A stretch of DNA of 58,000 bases from Adiantum capillus-veneris (GCA_014529385.2 CM043964.1:2465497-2523496); one strand, 5' to 3'; counted from the stretch's first letter, positions 20,181 to 31,620 are shown. The notes: generated by a model from the letters alone, not told the origin. Program-made: numbers and translations.

Positions 20181-22328
20181 GATCCAAAAATAGGTGAAAC
20201 TTTCTCAATGAGCTCCTTGGTAACAAGGAATGGATCAGTATGTTTTACAAAACTTGAAGATTTGAAGAGATATGAGAGGCAATATGTGCATAATGTACAA
20301 ATAGGCATGAAAAAGAGTGGGTTGCTAAAGCCTACTGAAAATGTTTTGGGTTTGTGTGAGCAAGTTTCTTTTGTAGATACTATGGGTGAGCTTGATGCTA
20401 TAATGAGGTCTAGTTTGCATCTTGAAAATGAAGTTGTGGAAGTTTGCTCTATGGAAATGTATCAAGTAATAGAAGCCTTTAAAGAAAGCCAAACAGTTGG
20501 CCCACAAGTCCATGTTGAAACTAAATACAAGAGTGTAGCAAAGAAGGTGAAACCAGTAGCTTCACCCTTACCACCCAACAACAAGGAAAAGATTGAACAG
20601 GCTTCTTTACAACCAAGTTTGCGGAATCCTAAAAAGATCGGGCACACCTTCACAAAGGAGTCCTTTCAAGAGTTGCAGATTGGTTGCGAGGAGTTTCTAA
20701 CACAGGAGGAGACAAAGTGCTTCAAAGAAATGCTTTCAAAGCATGGTAAGGCTTTTGCATTTGAGCCACATGAGATAGGATGTGCTGATCCTTATATTGT
20801 AGCTCCTATGGTAATTTTCACAATACCTCATGTGCCTTGGAATCTGCGGCCTATTCCGGTTCCAAAGGATCATTTGCCAAAGTTAGTAGAGCTACTGAAT
20901 GAGAAAATCAAAATGGGAATCTTGGAGCCTTCTTGTGCTCCATACTCAAATAGGTGGTTCACAGTTCCAAAGAAGAATGGTTCTCTACGCTTCATCTAAG
21001 ATATGCAACCAGTGAACAAGGTGACAATTAGAAATGTAGGAACAGGTCCAATTGTGGATGAATTTGCAGAGGCGTTTGTAGGGAGGGCAATCTACTCAAT
21101 GGGGGATCTCTACTCGGGGTATGATCAATTTCATCTTGCAATCAAAAGCAGAGACTTGACAACCATGAGGACACCTTTGGGTTTGGTAAGGATGTGTACC
21201 TTGCCACAGGGAGCAACCAACTCGGTTGCACATATGATGAATGGGATGAATAAGGTCTTACGTGACTTTATTCCTCAAATCACAATGCCTTTCATTGATG
21301 ATTTGCCTATCAAAGGATGTGAAGAAAGTGACAAAGATGAAGCTTTGGATCTCAAGGGATGTCGCAGGTTTGTGGTAAATCACATAAATGATTGTGATAA
21401 AATTTTGTCTAGGCTGGAAGAAGTGAATCTTACATTGTCAGGGAAAAAGTCTATGTTTGGTGTCAAAGAAGTGCTCATTGTGGGGCACATGTGTGGGCCA
21501 TATGGTAGGAAACCTTGTCCATCAAAGGTAGATGCCATCCAAAGAATGAAAGAAACATGCACTAGCATCACTCAGGTTAGAAGGTTTCTGGGAGCATGTG
21601 TCTTCTATGTTATTTGGATTCCACATTATGCACATGTAGCTGATCCTCTTTATCAGCTGCTTAGAAAGAATCAAAAGTTTAAATGGACAGAAGCACATGT
21701 AAAATCCATGAAAAAGCTAAAGGAGTTACTCCAGTCAGCAACGACTTTGAGAAAAGTAGACTATGAGTGTCAAAGGCCAGTGATTGTGACAGTAGATACC
21801 AGTCCTATAGGGATTGGATGGGCAATAGGGCAAGATGACAAAGAAGGACACAGGTATGTGGTAAGATTTGGAGCAAAGGTACTAAGTGCTCGCCAAAGAA
21901 ACTATCCACAGATAAAGAGAGAGTTATGGGGTATGGTTACAGCCTTGAAAAGTGGGAAAGAGTACCTAATTGGTGCATGTGTGGTTGTAGAAACAGATTG
22001 TCTACCACTTCTTGGGATGATTACAAGCTGCTCAACACCAGACATTGCTATGTTGCGGTGGATTTCCTACATTAAGTCCTTAAATCCCGAGTTTAAGCAC
22101 ATTGCAGGTAAAGACAATACAGTGGCAGATATGCTATCAAGGGCAAGGTATGAAGATGAGTCACAAATGATTGATGAGGGAGATGATGTAGGCACAAAAT
22201 TCTATTCTATCTCTCATGTCAAAGGTAACAATGTCTGCATGACTAATTCAGTTGAATTGTTCTTGAAAGATCTTTATGAAGGTGATTGGATTTCTATTGG
22301 AAGGTACTTGAATACTCTAACAAAATAG
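20121..22328 (+). pseudogene. RE-E pol: reverse transcriptase and RNase H
   Basis: Pol is read from the -1 frame. After a linker with YKSVAKKVKPVASPLPP (about 20527-20577), RT covers about 20790-21640: LRPIPVPKDHLPKLVELL, RWFTVPKKNGSLRFI, GDLYSGYDQFHLAI, then the catalytic box FIDD at 21291-21302, where most Ty3/gypsy RTs have YMDD or YLDD. RNase H follows at about 21770-22140, with Asp in VTVDTSP, Glu in KRELWGMV, Asp in ETDCLPLL and Asp in KDNTVADMLSRA. A TAA at 20997-20999 sits where Gln is expected, and a TAG ends the stretch at 22326-22328. Both fit C-to-T changes; the frame is otherwise unbroken. Confidence 0.85.
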
Positions 22329-23666
22329 GATGATTGGTCTGAACAAGAATTCAAGAGGATATGCAGGAAAGCATATGGGTACTTTTTAAGGGATGGTTAC
22401 TTGTGGAAGCATCCTAAGCAAAAGGGTGCTACACCACAACGGGTTATATGTAAAAAAGAGACTCAAGTAAAGCTCATGCAAGAGTTTCATGAGAGTCTAT
22501 GGGCTGGACACAGGGGTGTGTGGGCAACCTTCTCCAAGTTGAAAGAAAAATATTGGTGGAAGGGTATGTATAAAGATGTATCTCAGTTTGTATAGTCATG
22601 TGTAACTTATCAAATGTATTCAAATGTTCGACATCGTGATGGATTGCACCCTACATATCCACTAGCCATGCACTATAAATGGGTTGTGGATCTAATCACG
22701 ATGCCTTTAGGACTCTGGCAGATGAGATACTTGGTTCTTGCACGAGAGGACCTAACTAACCAGGTTGAAAGAAGAGCATTAAGAGCTAAGACCACAGAAG
22801 TTGTGTGCAAATTCCTTCTTGATGAGGTGATTTGCCGTTATGGTTGTGTGGGAAAAATCACTGCAGATCGAGGTGAACTGGATGCCGAAGAAGCAAGGGA
22901 GTTATTTTCTAGATTAGGGATCAAGCTTTCTCTTACTACAGCTTACAACCCTGAAGGCAATGGAAAGAGTGAAAGAGGGCATCCTCCTATCATCAAAGCT
23001 TTGGCCAAGGCTTGCGAAGGAAGAGTTGGTGAGTGGCCAAAATTGTTACCATATGTTTTATGGGCTGATCGTACAACACATAGCTCAGTTACTGGCTACA
23101 TGCTTGCGGAGCTAATTCATGGTCAAAAGCCAGTGATGCCGATTGAGGATACAATTCCCACATGGAATGTACTACCTTGGCAAGAGGGGCTTAGTAGGGA
23201 AGATCTCCTTGCACTGCGTATAAGGCAGCTAGAGAGAAGACCTGGAGACATTGAAGCTGCAAAAGAACGACTCAAAAATGCAAGGTTGAAAAACAAGGAC
23301 TATTTTGATAAGCGACATTGACTCAGGAGCAAAGCAATTGACAAAGGTGACTGGGTTTTAGTGTATGATAGTAGCCTTGATAACCAGCACACAGTCATGC
23401 GTAAGTTCTCAAAAAGATGGTTTGGACCGTATGTTGTAAAGCATGTGCATGAAAATGCTACTTACAGCTTGTCTGAACTGGATGGTACAGAAGTAAAGAT
23501 TCCCATTGCAAGAAAAAGGATTAAAATGTTTAAGAGAAGAGGAGACAATGATCTAGAAGATATGGATGAGGAAGAAGAGAAAAACACAGGTAAAGATCAA
23601 AGTGAATATGAAGCTCTGGAATCATCCAGTGAAGAACAAGACAAGGAAGATGTACAAGAGATCTAA
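22329..23666 (+). pseudogene. RE-E pol: integrase
   Basis: Continues the pol frame. The zinc-binding part has H-x6-H (HESLWAGH, about 22490-22513) and then C-x2-Y, so the last Cys is lost (TAT). An in-frame TAG at 22593-22595 precedes it. The catalytic core shows Asp in KWVVDLIT, Asp in KITADRGELD and Glu in NPEGNGKSERGH, in DDE order. The region after the core (THSSVTGYMLAELIHG, then SREDLLALRIRQLERR) and the domain DKGDWVLVYDSS...KRWFGPYVVKH resemble integrase C-termini. A TGA at 23319-23321 replaces an expected Arg. An acidic tail follows to the stop at 23666. It would insert the cDNA in the nucleus. Confidence 0.82.
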
Positions 23667-23710
23667 TCTTACAAAGAGACAATGTGGCACATACCGGAGG
23701 ATGTGCATGT

Positions 23711-23724
23711 TTAGAGGGGGTGGA
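23711..23724 (+). promoter_or_regulatory. RE-E polypurine tract
   Basis: TTAGAGGGGGTGGA immediately precedes the 3' LTR start TGTCGTGC, as expected for the plus-strand primer. Confidence 0.8.
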
Positions 23725-25753
23725 TGTCGTGCTGTGACACGTACATAGTGGGACCGCATGCTACAAGAGTTATCTTGTAATTTTTTAGATACATAATTAT
23801 CTTTCCTATAATGTACATATGCATATTTAAGTATAATAATAAGCCTTCTATCTCATCCTATTATTTTTCTCAAGGATAACATATCCTTACTTTACCATCA
23901 AAAAATACTATGGGAAAAGCATCAATAGCTCCACCTCTTTAACTTGGGGCAAAAAGCATTGATTCTTTATTTCTACTATTTCATTATCATCTCACACCCT
24001 AGCTAGATCCTATATCTAGGGTAAACTCCAATATATATATATATTCTATGTATTTTTCATACTTTTTCTTATATTTCTTTTTAAATAGCTACTAGGAGAG
24101 AATCAAATCCTAGTGGGACACTAGGTGGCATGATTTCAAAGATACACTTATTTTAATGCATTATTGCAAGCATGATTACAAAACTTTGTCAAGGAGCAAT
24201 GTCATGCTTTCATATGGCATGAGGTGTCCTTCGGAATTAAATGAAAGTTTAGGCTAAGGAGACCACATGAAGACTTTTGCTGCCATAAATGGACCCTATT
24301 TTGATGAATTTTTTACACAAGGTACCAATCCGAATTGGAAAACGATTTTAAAATGGAAATCGTAGCTAATGAGATGAAGTTTTTGCCCATATTTTTGTTT
24401 TTTTATTTGGAGCCACGGTTAAGGAGATATGATCAAAATACTGGACCCCAGTCTGCCCACATCATGCAGGGACAGCTCATTTCCAACTTTTCCAATTCTT
24501 GTTCACACTGGCTCCTCTCTTCTTGTGTAAACCCTTGGGGGTTCCCTTCACCTATAAAAGGGGACCTCTTCTTCCTTGGATGGAACTCAAGCATTCAAGC
24601 CATTGATGAGAGGAATTCTTGAGGGAGTGAGTAGTAATGCCTAATTGTAGTTAGCCCCATTAACATAAGCCCAAGCCTACACTTTCTCCTAGAGGAAGAC
24701 TAGCCATTCTTGTACGCTATCCTTGGAAGATCAACTCTAATCAAAGAAGGTGTTGTACTTGGCGTATCAATCAAAGTGGAGTGCTCCCCTCTTCTTCTCT
24801 CTCCATCAATAATGGTGCCGAAGGGTTTGTCAAGTAAGATGTGTTCTACATTGATGTTTTCTTGATTTCTTATTGTTTTCTTTTTCATCTCTAATCTGAC
24901 ATATATATATATATATATATATGTATCTAATCTCATCTCCTTAACCAAATCTATCTCTCTCACTCTTAGTAATTCATCCTCTCTACAAATTTTAGGTTCT
25001 CTTTGCTACAGGTACATCTCTCCCCGCAGTATCCTTATTGTCTACGGGCAAGAATAGGGCTTGGGAGGGAAAATTCTCATCGCTTCACTTCTCTCATATC
25101 TACATTTCTCACATACTATCCTAGATGAATAACCCACATGATGATCATTTCTATCGCTTTCACTCTGTACAATCTATTAGAATTAACGTATGGATTAGCC
25201 ATAAAATACACTTTCAACAACGTATAGTGTTTCTCTTTGGCCCTGAAAGGCTCAATGAAATACTTCTATCACCGGATCCCATCATACTACCTCTCATAGA
25301 CTATAATTTTTCTTTTGATGTAAGCGTAATTATCTTGCTATGAACCAAGAGGATTTGTACACACAATTAATCCCAATCACTGGACAAAATATATATATTA
25401 TGGTAAGCACAAAACTACAATTCCAAAGAACAATTCGTAGCCTATTTGGTCGGCCAAGATTGAATGCCATTAACTCATCTATTAACCCTTTCATATTACC
25501 CATGATACGATATGACCATAGCCTTGATGTTTTCATCTTCGTATTGTTTTGACATTCTCTTTTGTGTTCTTCCTTTGTGTGTGTGAGTGCAAGAGAGAAA
25601 GAGTGAGTCTTCTTTGATTGCACTTTTTTCCAAACCCTAGTCTTCATGGTATCTATGGTTTAACTCCTTCATATAGTTTTTGTTGAGTTCTCTCACAAAC
25701 TCTCACAGCCATAAGCCCGGTGCTTTCCTGGCAAGACCGCAAATTTCTCGACA
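23725..25753 (+). repeat. RE-E 3' LTR
   Basis: 2029 bp, nearly identical to 15683-17710. The promoter TATAAAAG is at 24553-24560. It ends TCTCGACA and is followed by GCGT, the target duplication, and the right half of the interrupted palindrome (25754-25765). Confidence 0.92.
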
Positions 25754-27263
25754 GCGTAGGATGTCTCCTGCATGATTTTGAGACCAAAATTCTAATGTGA
25801 CCATACCATGCTGTCATATAGCCTTAGATAAGCCTCCTAGGCAAATTTGGTCCAATTTGGAGTTGATTTGACTTGGGAATTCATCAGAACAGACATCGGG
25901 CTTTTGGAACAGATTCTTGATCATTTGACCAACCTATAGGTGTCAGAATCAAAAAGTCATCCTACGCGTAGGATGTCTCCAGGGTCATAAAGTGGTCAAA
26001 ATTCTATTGTAGCCATATAGGGAGGTTCTAAGTGTCTCAAGGATTCCAAAAAAAAATTTAAAAGTAAATTTGGACCTTGTTTGGCCTATTTACTAAGCAA
26101 AGACGAGAATTGTCAGACATCCTACTCTTGGAGTGCACTAGAAGCTTATGCATCCCAAATCTTGACCTATTGACATCCAAATTCAATTCTAAGCATACCA
26201 TTGGGTTTCTAAGCACTAGGAGAATCTTGGGATCAAGTTTGGACAAAATCTGAGCAGTTAGACATCCTACGCGTTGTATGTCTCCAGCTTGATTTAGGAC
26301 TCCAAACCAACCTATGAGCACACCACTGTGATCAGCACATCAAGGAGAAGCTAGGGTGAAAATTTCAAGTCATTCTGAGCAAAAAGACATCCTACGCGTA
26401 GGATGTTTCAAGGCCATTTTTAGGTCCAAATGAAATTATGAGCATACCATTGTGTTGCTAGACTTAAGGGGAGTCTCTGGATCAAATTTTGTTAAATTCT
26501 GAGCATATAGACATCCTACGCGTAGGATGTCTCTAGGCCAGTTTTAGGGTCCAACTGTAATTTTGATCATACAGGGGTGTTCCCAGTGTCTCAAGGATTC
26601 TATAACTTTTTTCAAAATTGAATTTGGACTCATTTTGACCATTCTAAACTGCATTTCACTGTTTTGGCCATAACTTTCACAAACGGTATCGGATCGGAAA
26701 AGTTTTTATATCAAAACGTAGCTTGAGAGCAACACAAAATGCATCCGGAAGTCAGGAGTGTCTAAAAATTCATCCGGAAGTTAGGAGTGTCTAAAACCGA
26801 CAATTCGAAAGAATTGTGAGAAAACGGTCACGGTTTTGAAGACTGCTAAGTTAGTAGATTGAAATTATCTTTTGGAAAAACCATTTGTCACCCGCTAGAA
26901 GGTGCTCAAGGCACAAGTGTGGCCGTCAAAGGCACATCAAGAATTTTACATTCATTGTGAAAAAGTTTGCCAGCTAAATAGAATTTTGCAGATTGTGTGC
27001 TAAAGTGAACACAGGTTAGCTCGAATCAAGAATCGCTACGAAGGGAGCAGTCGTTGCAGTGTAGTGGTAATGGCAAGCAAGGGAGCTAAGCAGTTGAAGC
27101 AAATCCCAGTTCAGAAAACTTAGAGATTAAGACATCCACAAAAGCTGAAGGACCTCAAGCAAAAAAAAACCGACACAAGGGTGCTAATAATTTTTATTAG
27201 CATTGAGGCAATCAATTAGATCTATCACTGAACAGGTACAACAAGGGAGTCAAGACGTAAGCA
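25754..27263 (+). repeat. RE-D leader, second part: palindrome array
   Basis: Palindromes lie at 25754-25765 (right half of the split copy), 25956-25977, 26116-26137 (degenerate right arm), 26261-26282 (right arm mutated), 26386-26407 and 26510-26531 (perfect). The last copies are 124-145 bp apart, and their spacers share wording such as TTCTGAGCA before the motif, so this is a degenerate tandem repeat of about 125 bp with a palindrome in each unit. The rest up to the gag ATG at 27264 holds no supported ORF. Confidence 0.8.
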
Positions 27264-28664
27264 ATGGCGTCTCAAAGGAATCAGACCAGCCGACATGAAG
27301 CTTCAAGTACATCCACATAAATTACAAGAGAGCAAATTTGGATCTATCTGATTGGCCACTACAAAGGACTGCCATGCTATGAGGATGTCAATTGGAATTT
27401 GTACATCAAGACAAAGAAAGATACAAAGGAAACTCGGACATCTCAATATGTGGAAGTTGAAACATCGAAGAATGTACTACACCCACATCCAGATTTCATG
27501 GAAGACTGTTTGGGATCAATTTACATGAGGCACGGAAAATACATCGAAAATGAGATAGAAATGTTGTACAAGGATCAACTTACAGAACTCTACGCATATC
27601 CTCCAAGTTTTTTTCTGTACAAAGCAAAAGATGGAAAACGGAAAATTGGTACCCTCTATGGAGACGAAGACGGTCGATACTACAGGGCTGTCACAAGTCA
27701 TGAAGTTCCTGTAGAAAACAATCATTATTTTGCAACAAAAGCGTTTGGCTCAAGAGGAGAAGACTACATGTCTAAAGGAGGTAATGTATACCATCTCGTC
27801 ATGGGTTTACCTCTAACTACGCACCTAGAAGAATTGACACCTACAGTTGTCACTACACAAATGAGTGACACACCACATGACACACAACAAGGCACAACAC
27901 AAGGCACAACATGGAAAGACACGGCACAAGTCTCGTGCACCACACCAGCACAAGACAAAGCACAAACACACCAAATTGCACAAACAGGGAATACGTCGGA
28001 AGTATCACCTATGAAGATAGCACCACTTCAAAAAGAACTAGCTCGGTCTCAAGAGCTAATTAACAAAGCACAAGAAGTCATATCATCAGGCATTAAACAG
28101 ATGCCAACATCAGATATGAAACCCTCTCGGATGGGGGGAGTTCAAACTCAACAAAGAGACCCTATATCTTCAAGAGTGGGATTAAGCAGTCCAGCTTTAC
28201 AAGAAGTAGTTTCCTTTTTAGGAGCCCAAGTGGAATTTCAAGAAGCATTGGAAGATGCCGAGCCGGAAGAGAGACCATTGGAAATTCACAATGCCCAATG
28301 TAGAAGGTCAGGTCAAGATGTCATTGTGGTCGAAAAATACGATAGGAACTATGAAATAGCCGATGTGAAAAATATGGATGAGTTTAGCAATTGTGGGCAA
28401 CCTGTAAGTCACATACTTGGACCCCGTCCAAAAGCACCATCAAGGGAAACGGAAAACAAAGATTCAGTTCGATCTTCACCCTCGGTGCAGAACTCGCCAA
28501 AATCAACTCGGAAACATAGCCCTAAGGCTATGCAGAAGCCCCACGTCAAAGACCATATACTGATGGAAGAATTAGCATTACAACTGCTAGAAAGCATGGA
28601 TAGTGATTTGATTTGTATGCAAGCAATGATGGAAGCTATTTTCAGCTTCTCAAGGACAAGATGA
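27264..28664 (+). pseudogene. RE-D ORF1: N-terminal gag-like protein without capsid core
   Basis: The ATG at 27264 opens a frame that runs to the TGA at 28662-28664, with one internal TAA at 27318-27320 (a possible CAA). The first ~190 codons are rich in Tyr, Asp and Lys, with a DGKRKIGTLYGDEDGRYYRA segment at about 27625-27690. This vaguely resembles the N-terminal region of RE-J gag (YKYNNGEQDLYYR and similar), but I cannot name the fold. A Thr/Gln-rich low-complexity stretch and a charged C-terminal part follow. The Retrotrans_gag capsid core present in RE-B and RE-J is not visible. Function unknown; it occupies the gag position. Confidence 0.6.
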
Positions 28665-28705
28665 TGAAGGATAAAGAGACAAAGCCAGTGGATACACCTA
28701 AGTAA

Positions 28706-29758
28706 GTCGTAATCTACAGGTTCATGCATGCAAAGAAGAGGTCATATTTGTATCTAGATAACACAAGAAACCATTATCAGCAGTATTATGGAGAGCTGCA
28801 TCGTCCAAAGGGTGCACATTTTGAGATAACAACATATTGTGACCAACGTGCCATTGGTCATTTAGTGAAGGACTGCCCAGCAAAGCTCTACATGGAAAAG
28901 AAGAAGCAACAAGACAAAAGAAAAGTTCAGACAGTGACAACAAGGGAACGGAAGAAATAATCCCCAATAAGATCTCCCGAAAAGAAGCAAATCTTGTCAC
29001 AGAGCACAAAAGATAGGCTCAAGACACAATTGCTTGAAGTCAAGGGTGTCAACAACATTATCATAGAGAATCAGGCTTTCAAAAAAGATCAATTGAATCA
29101 GCTGATTCAAGATCGTTTAAGGAACCTCAATGAGGACAAGGCAAAGCATCCACAAGGTGATGAAGATGAAGCACGTAGTTCAAGGGTCGAGAGAAAAAGA
29201 AGCCAAGATTTTGACGTCAGTGAGCCAACACAAGAAGAGGTGGTAGAGGTAACAAAAAATCTTAGTGCCACGTCACAAGTGGAAGACATGCAAATAGAAT
29301 CAATGGATGAAGCTGAAAGTCTACCAAATAAATTCTCTACTGTGGACTCTTCATTGGTGATTGAACAAATCAAAGAGTATGAGAAGCTAAAATAAGATGT
29401 ATCTGAAGACATAGCATGCACAGAAGAACAGGAAATGACTGAGTCCAAGATTGACTACCAAGGACAAGTAATACAAGATATGAATGAATATTTTTGAGAA
29501 GAGACTCTACAAAAACCCATGGAACAATGGGAACCAAAGGCCACGGCGACCATTGCATTAGAAGAAGAGAGTCAACCTCAACATCCTGCTACACAAGCTT
29601 CAAAACATTTCCAAGAAGAAAAGTCACCATTGAATGACCTTCAAGTGTTAGAAGAAGTAAACACTGATAGAGAGCTTCTGAAATCAAGAATCAAGGCGTC
29701 ATAGTCAGAAACTAGCAATGAAAACCAACAAGCAGCTACAGCAGAAGATAGTAAGCAC
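28706..29758 (+). pseudogene. RE-D degenerate zinc knuckle and charged linker
   Basis: Downstream the frame is -1 relative to ORF1. It contains YCDQRAIGHLVKDCP (about 28837-28881), which fits the CX2CX3HX4C knuckle of RE-B and RE-J except that the second Cys is Arg. A highly charged, probably coiled-coil stretch follows (28994-29700). In-frame stops at 28958-28960, 29393-29395, near 29495 and at 29702-29704 could each come from CAA, CGA or CAG by one C-to-T change. It would be a nucleocapsid-like part if translated. Confidence 0.5.
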
Positions 29759-31620
29759 TTGGGACATGCTACAACCAGTCAAATGACAAAGAAGTTCAAC
29801 ATACAAGAGGATGACAAAGCCTTCAAGGCACAAAAGTCCAAGAAAAGTACCAAAAGCAACGAGGACATCAGCTACTTGGCATCCAACAAGAAGATTAAAT
29901 TCTCGTTGGATGTGCATGAGAAACTGAAATTCAATTTTACAACCGAGATAGATTGCACTTCCACGACTAATGTCATGTCTTATGGGCTGTGGTTACCTCT
30001 AGATAATCCAAAACTGTATGAAATTCAGGTACATGTTCCTATATCACATGGAATAGCCGTCACAAGTTTAGGGATTGCAAAAGCTACCCTTAACACTAGG
30101 TTGGTAATGGGACACTTTTATGTCCTGGGACACTTTTATGTCCTGGGACACTTTTATGTCCTGTTAAGTGACCATTTTCCTTGAATTATGTCAAGAGTTT
30201 CAAAATGGATTTTGAGGTGCTATCTATCTAGAAAGTTGTCTCATGAGCTGAAAAAAACTCGACATTGTTTTGGAATATCAATTCCATCTTTAACCTTGTC
30301 CTTGCACAACATTTCACAACCTAAATTGTGTGAAAAAACGGGTCCTGTTTTTGGCTTTTTTCAACTTTTTGCAACTATACCACTCTAGAATTCATGTTTG
30401 TGAGGTCTATAATGCTAGAGAACTATCTTTAGTAGTCCTCAACATGTCCTGATGCTTCTAGGGAGAAATAAATGTTAAAGTTGTAAGTTATGACCAAATT
30501 ACAAAAATTGTCAAATCCTGTTTTTTAGCCAATTTTAGCTCTTCTATGATTTTTTTGGTGGCTTTCATGATATCCAAATGCAGTTTTGATGTTCTATGTC
30601 GCATATTGTAACATAAAGCTAATATTCCTTGAGTTTTGGGGCACCTAATACCCTATTTTTCATAGTAGACAACGATGGTTGATTTTTTCAATTATAGAAG
30701 AAAACGAAACATTCTAGTATATCAAGTATAGCTTTTTCAATATTGTTAGTTTCTTGTGACAACTACATGCATTTTGTAGGTAGTAATCATATCTAGTCAT
30801 AAGGATCAAATTTGGCTAGATATTGAATAGTTTATATGGGATTCTACAACTCATAATGGTGAACCCAATTTTTTCATATTTGTTGTATTTAGTACTTCAT
30901 CTTTGTCCCCAAGATTCCCCTTGGTAACAGATGTATTATTCTTTTGACATGCTCCATGGCTCCTTATGAACCTAAAGGACAATAGGGAACTAAGAAAACA
31001 TGCATATATTATTTGTATTGAGCGTGGCTATAGAAACTTTGACGATAGGTTTGCAGAATGGTAAAAACTCAACTTTTTTGTACGTACCTATTTCTTTTGG
31101 CAAAACAAAAATAGTGAGTGAGAAGCAATCATATGTTCTGATAATCAACCCATTGCAGTTAACTAGGGAATTTATCTCAAGTCCTACAAAAATCCCTAAT
31201 CTTATTTTTATGCAACAAAACGTAAGAAATGACTGTTTTGATGAAAATGTGCTCGTCCATCAACTTTGGAGGCTTGGTGTGACGAAAAGATGAGAAATTC
31301 TACAAGTTTCTTATTTTGTCCATGTGTAGTAGGCCTTGAACTATAACCTCATGAAAGGATTTTACAAAATGAGTGGATCTACTATGGTTTTGTAGGTTTT
31401 TTTCAAAACCCTGAAAGGACACTTTTATGTCCTGTTAGGTTACCAACCTAGTGTTAAACTACGGTCAAAGGTAATCAAAGACAGATTCCTAGTGGTGGAT
31501 TCATGGAAAATGAGTACACATTTGATTTTGTTCAAGCACTGGGCAAAAAAATTGGCAGAAGAACCTGAATTTTCAACAATGGTCATCACGACTAGCTCTC
31601 AAGAACTCCAGCCTACTACT
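29759..31620 (+). pseudogene. RE-D retropepsin-like domain, interrupted by TE-F
   Basis: The reading frame at 29759-30093 continues in frame at 31458 once TE-F and one TTAA copy are disregarded. The segment FTTEIDCTSTTNVMS (about 29938-29982) lies where a retropepsin has its D-S/T-G loop but reads Asp-Cys-Thr. After the insertion, KVIKDRFLVVD and THLILFKHW (about 31468-31545) occupy the places of the FxVxD strand and the LILGRPW motif. The domain looks like a protease fold that has lost its catalytic signature. The assignment rests on motif order and context only. Confidence 0.5.
30090..31457. mobile_element. TE-F: TTAA-flanked non-autonomous DNA transposon
   Basis: A 1360-bp insertion (30094-31453) has perfect 14-bp terminal inverted repeats, CACTAGGTTGGTAA and TTACCAACCTAGTG, with TTAA on both sides (30090-30093, 31454-31457). 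Removing it with one TTAA keeps the host protease-like frame open. Inside the left end are three tandem 18-bp units (30108-30161) containing GGACACTTTTATGTCC; one more copy sits near the right end (31417-31432) in the same orientation. The interior is A/T-rich without a transposase. TTAA duplication is the hallmark of piggyBac elements, but the termini start CACTA; superfamily open. Confidence 0.8.

Larger units (their letters stand above)
15683..25753 (+). mobile_element. RE-E: Ty3/gypsy element with complete gag-pro-pol order
   Basis: 10.07 kb, with LTRs of 2028 and 2029 bp that differ at roughly 30 positions by eye. The target duplication GCGT (15679-15682 and 25754-25757) lies in the centre of an RE-D palindrome, whose two halves flank the element. 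The order is gag, zinc knuckle, protease, RT, RNase H, integrase, which is Ty3/gypsy order. The pol sequence (FIDDLPIKG in RT, the RNase H and the integrase C-terminal part) reminds me more of Ty3/gypsy elements known from basidiomycete fungi than of usual plant Tat, Athila or chromovirus types; that is recall, not a search. Confidence 0.9.

Noticed and set aside
14937-26531. Spaced palindromic repeats could be read as a CRISPR array
   Set aside because: Spacers are long (over 100 bp), related to each other and lie inside a plant LTR element; no cas genes, and spacing is irregular.
30108-30161. Repeat peptide GHFYVL as a protein feature of RE-D
   Set aside because: It is the translation of 18-bp repeats in the left end of TE-F, not part of the host element.
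31000-31293. A 97-codon ORF inside TE-F as transposase
   Set aside because: Too short, A/T-rich composition and no DDE/D-type motif.
30094-31453. TE-F as an ordinary CACTA (En/Spm) transposon
   Set aside because: The termini begin CACTA, but the flanking 3 bp are not a direct repeat; the 4-bp TTAA duplication and the frame of the empty site fit better.
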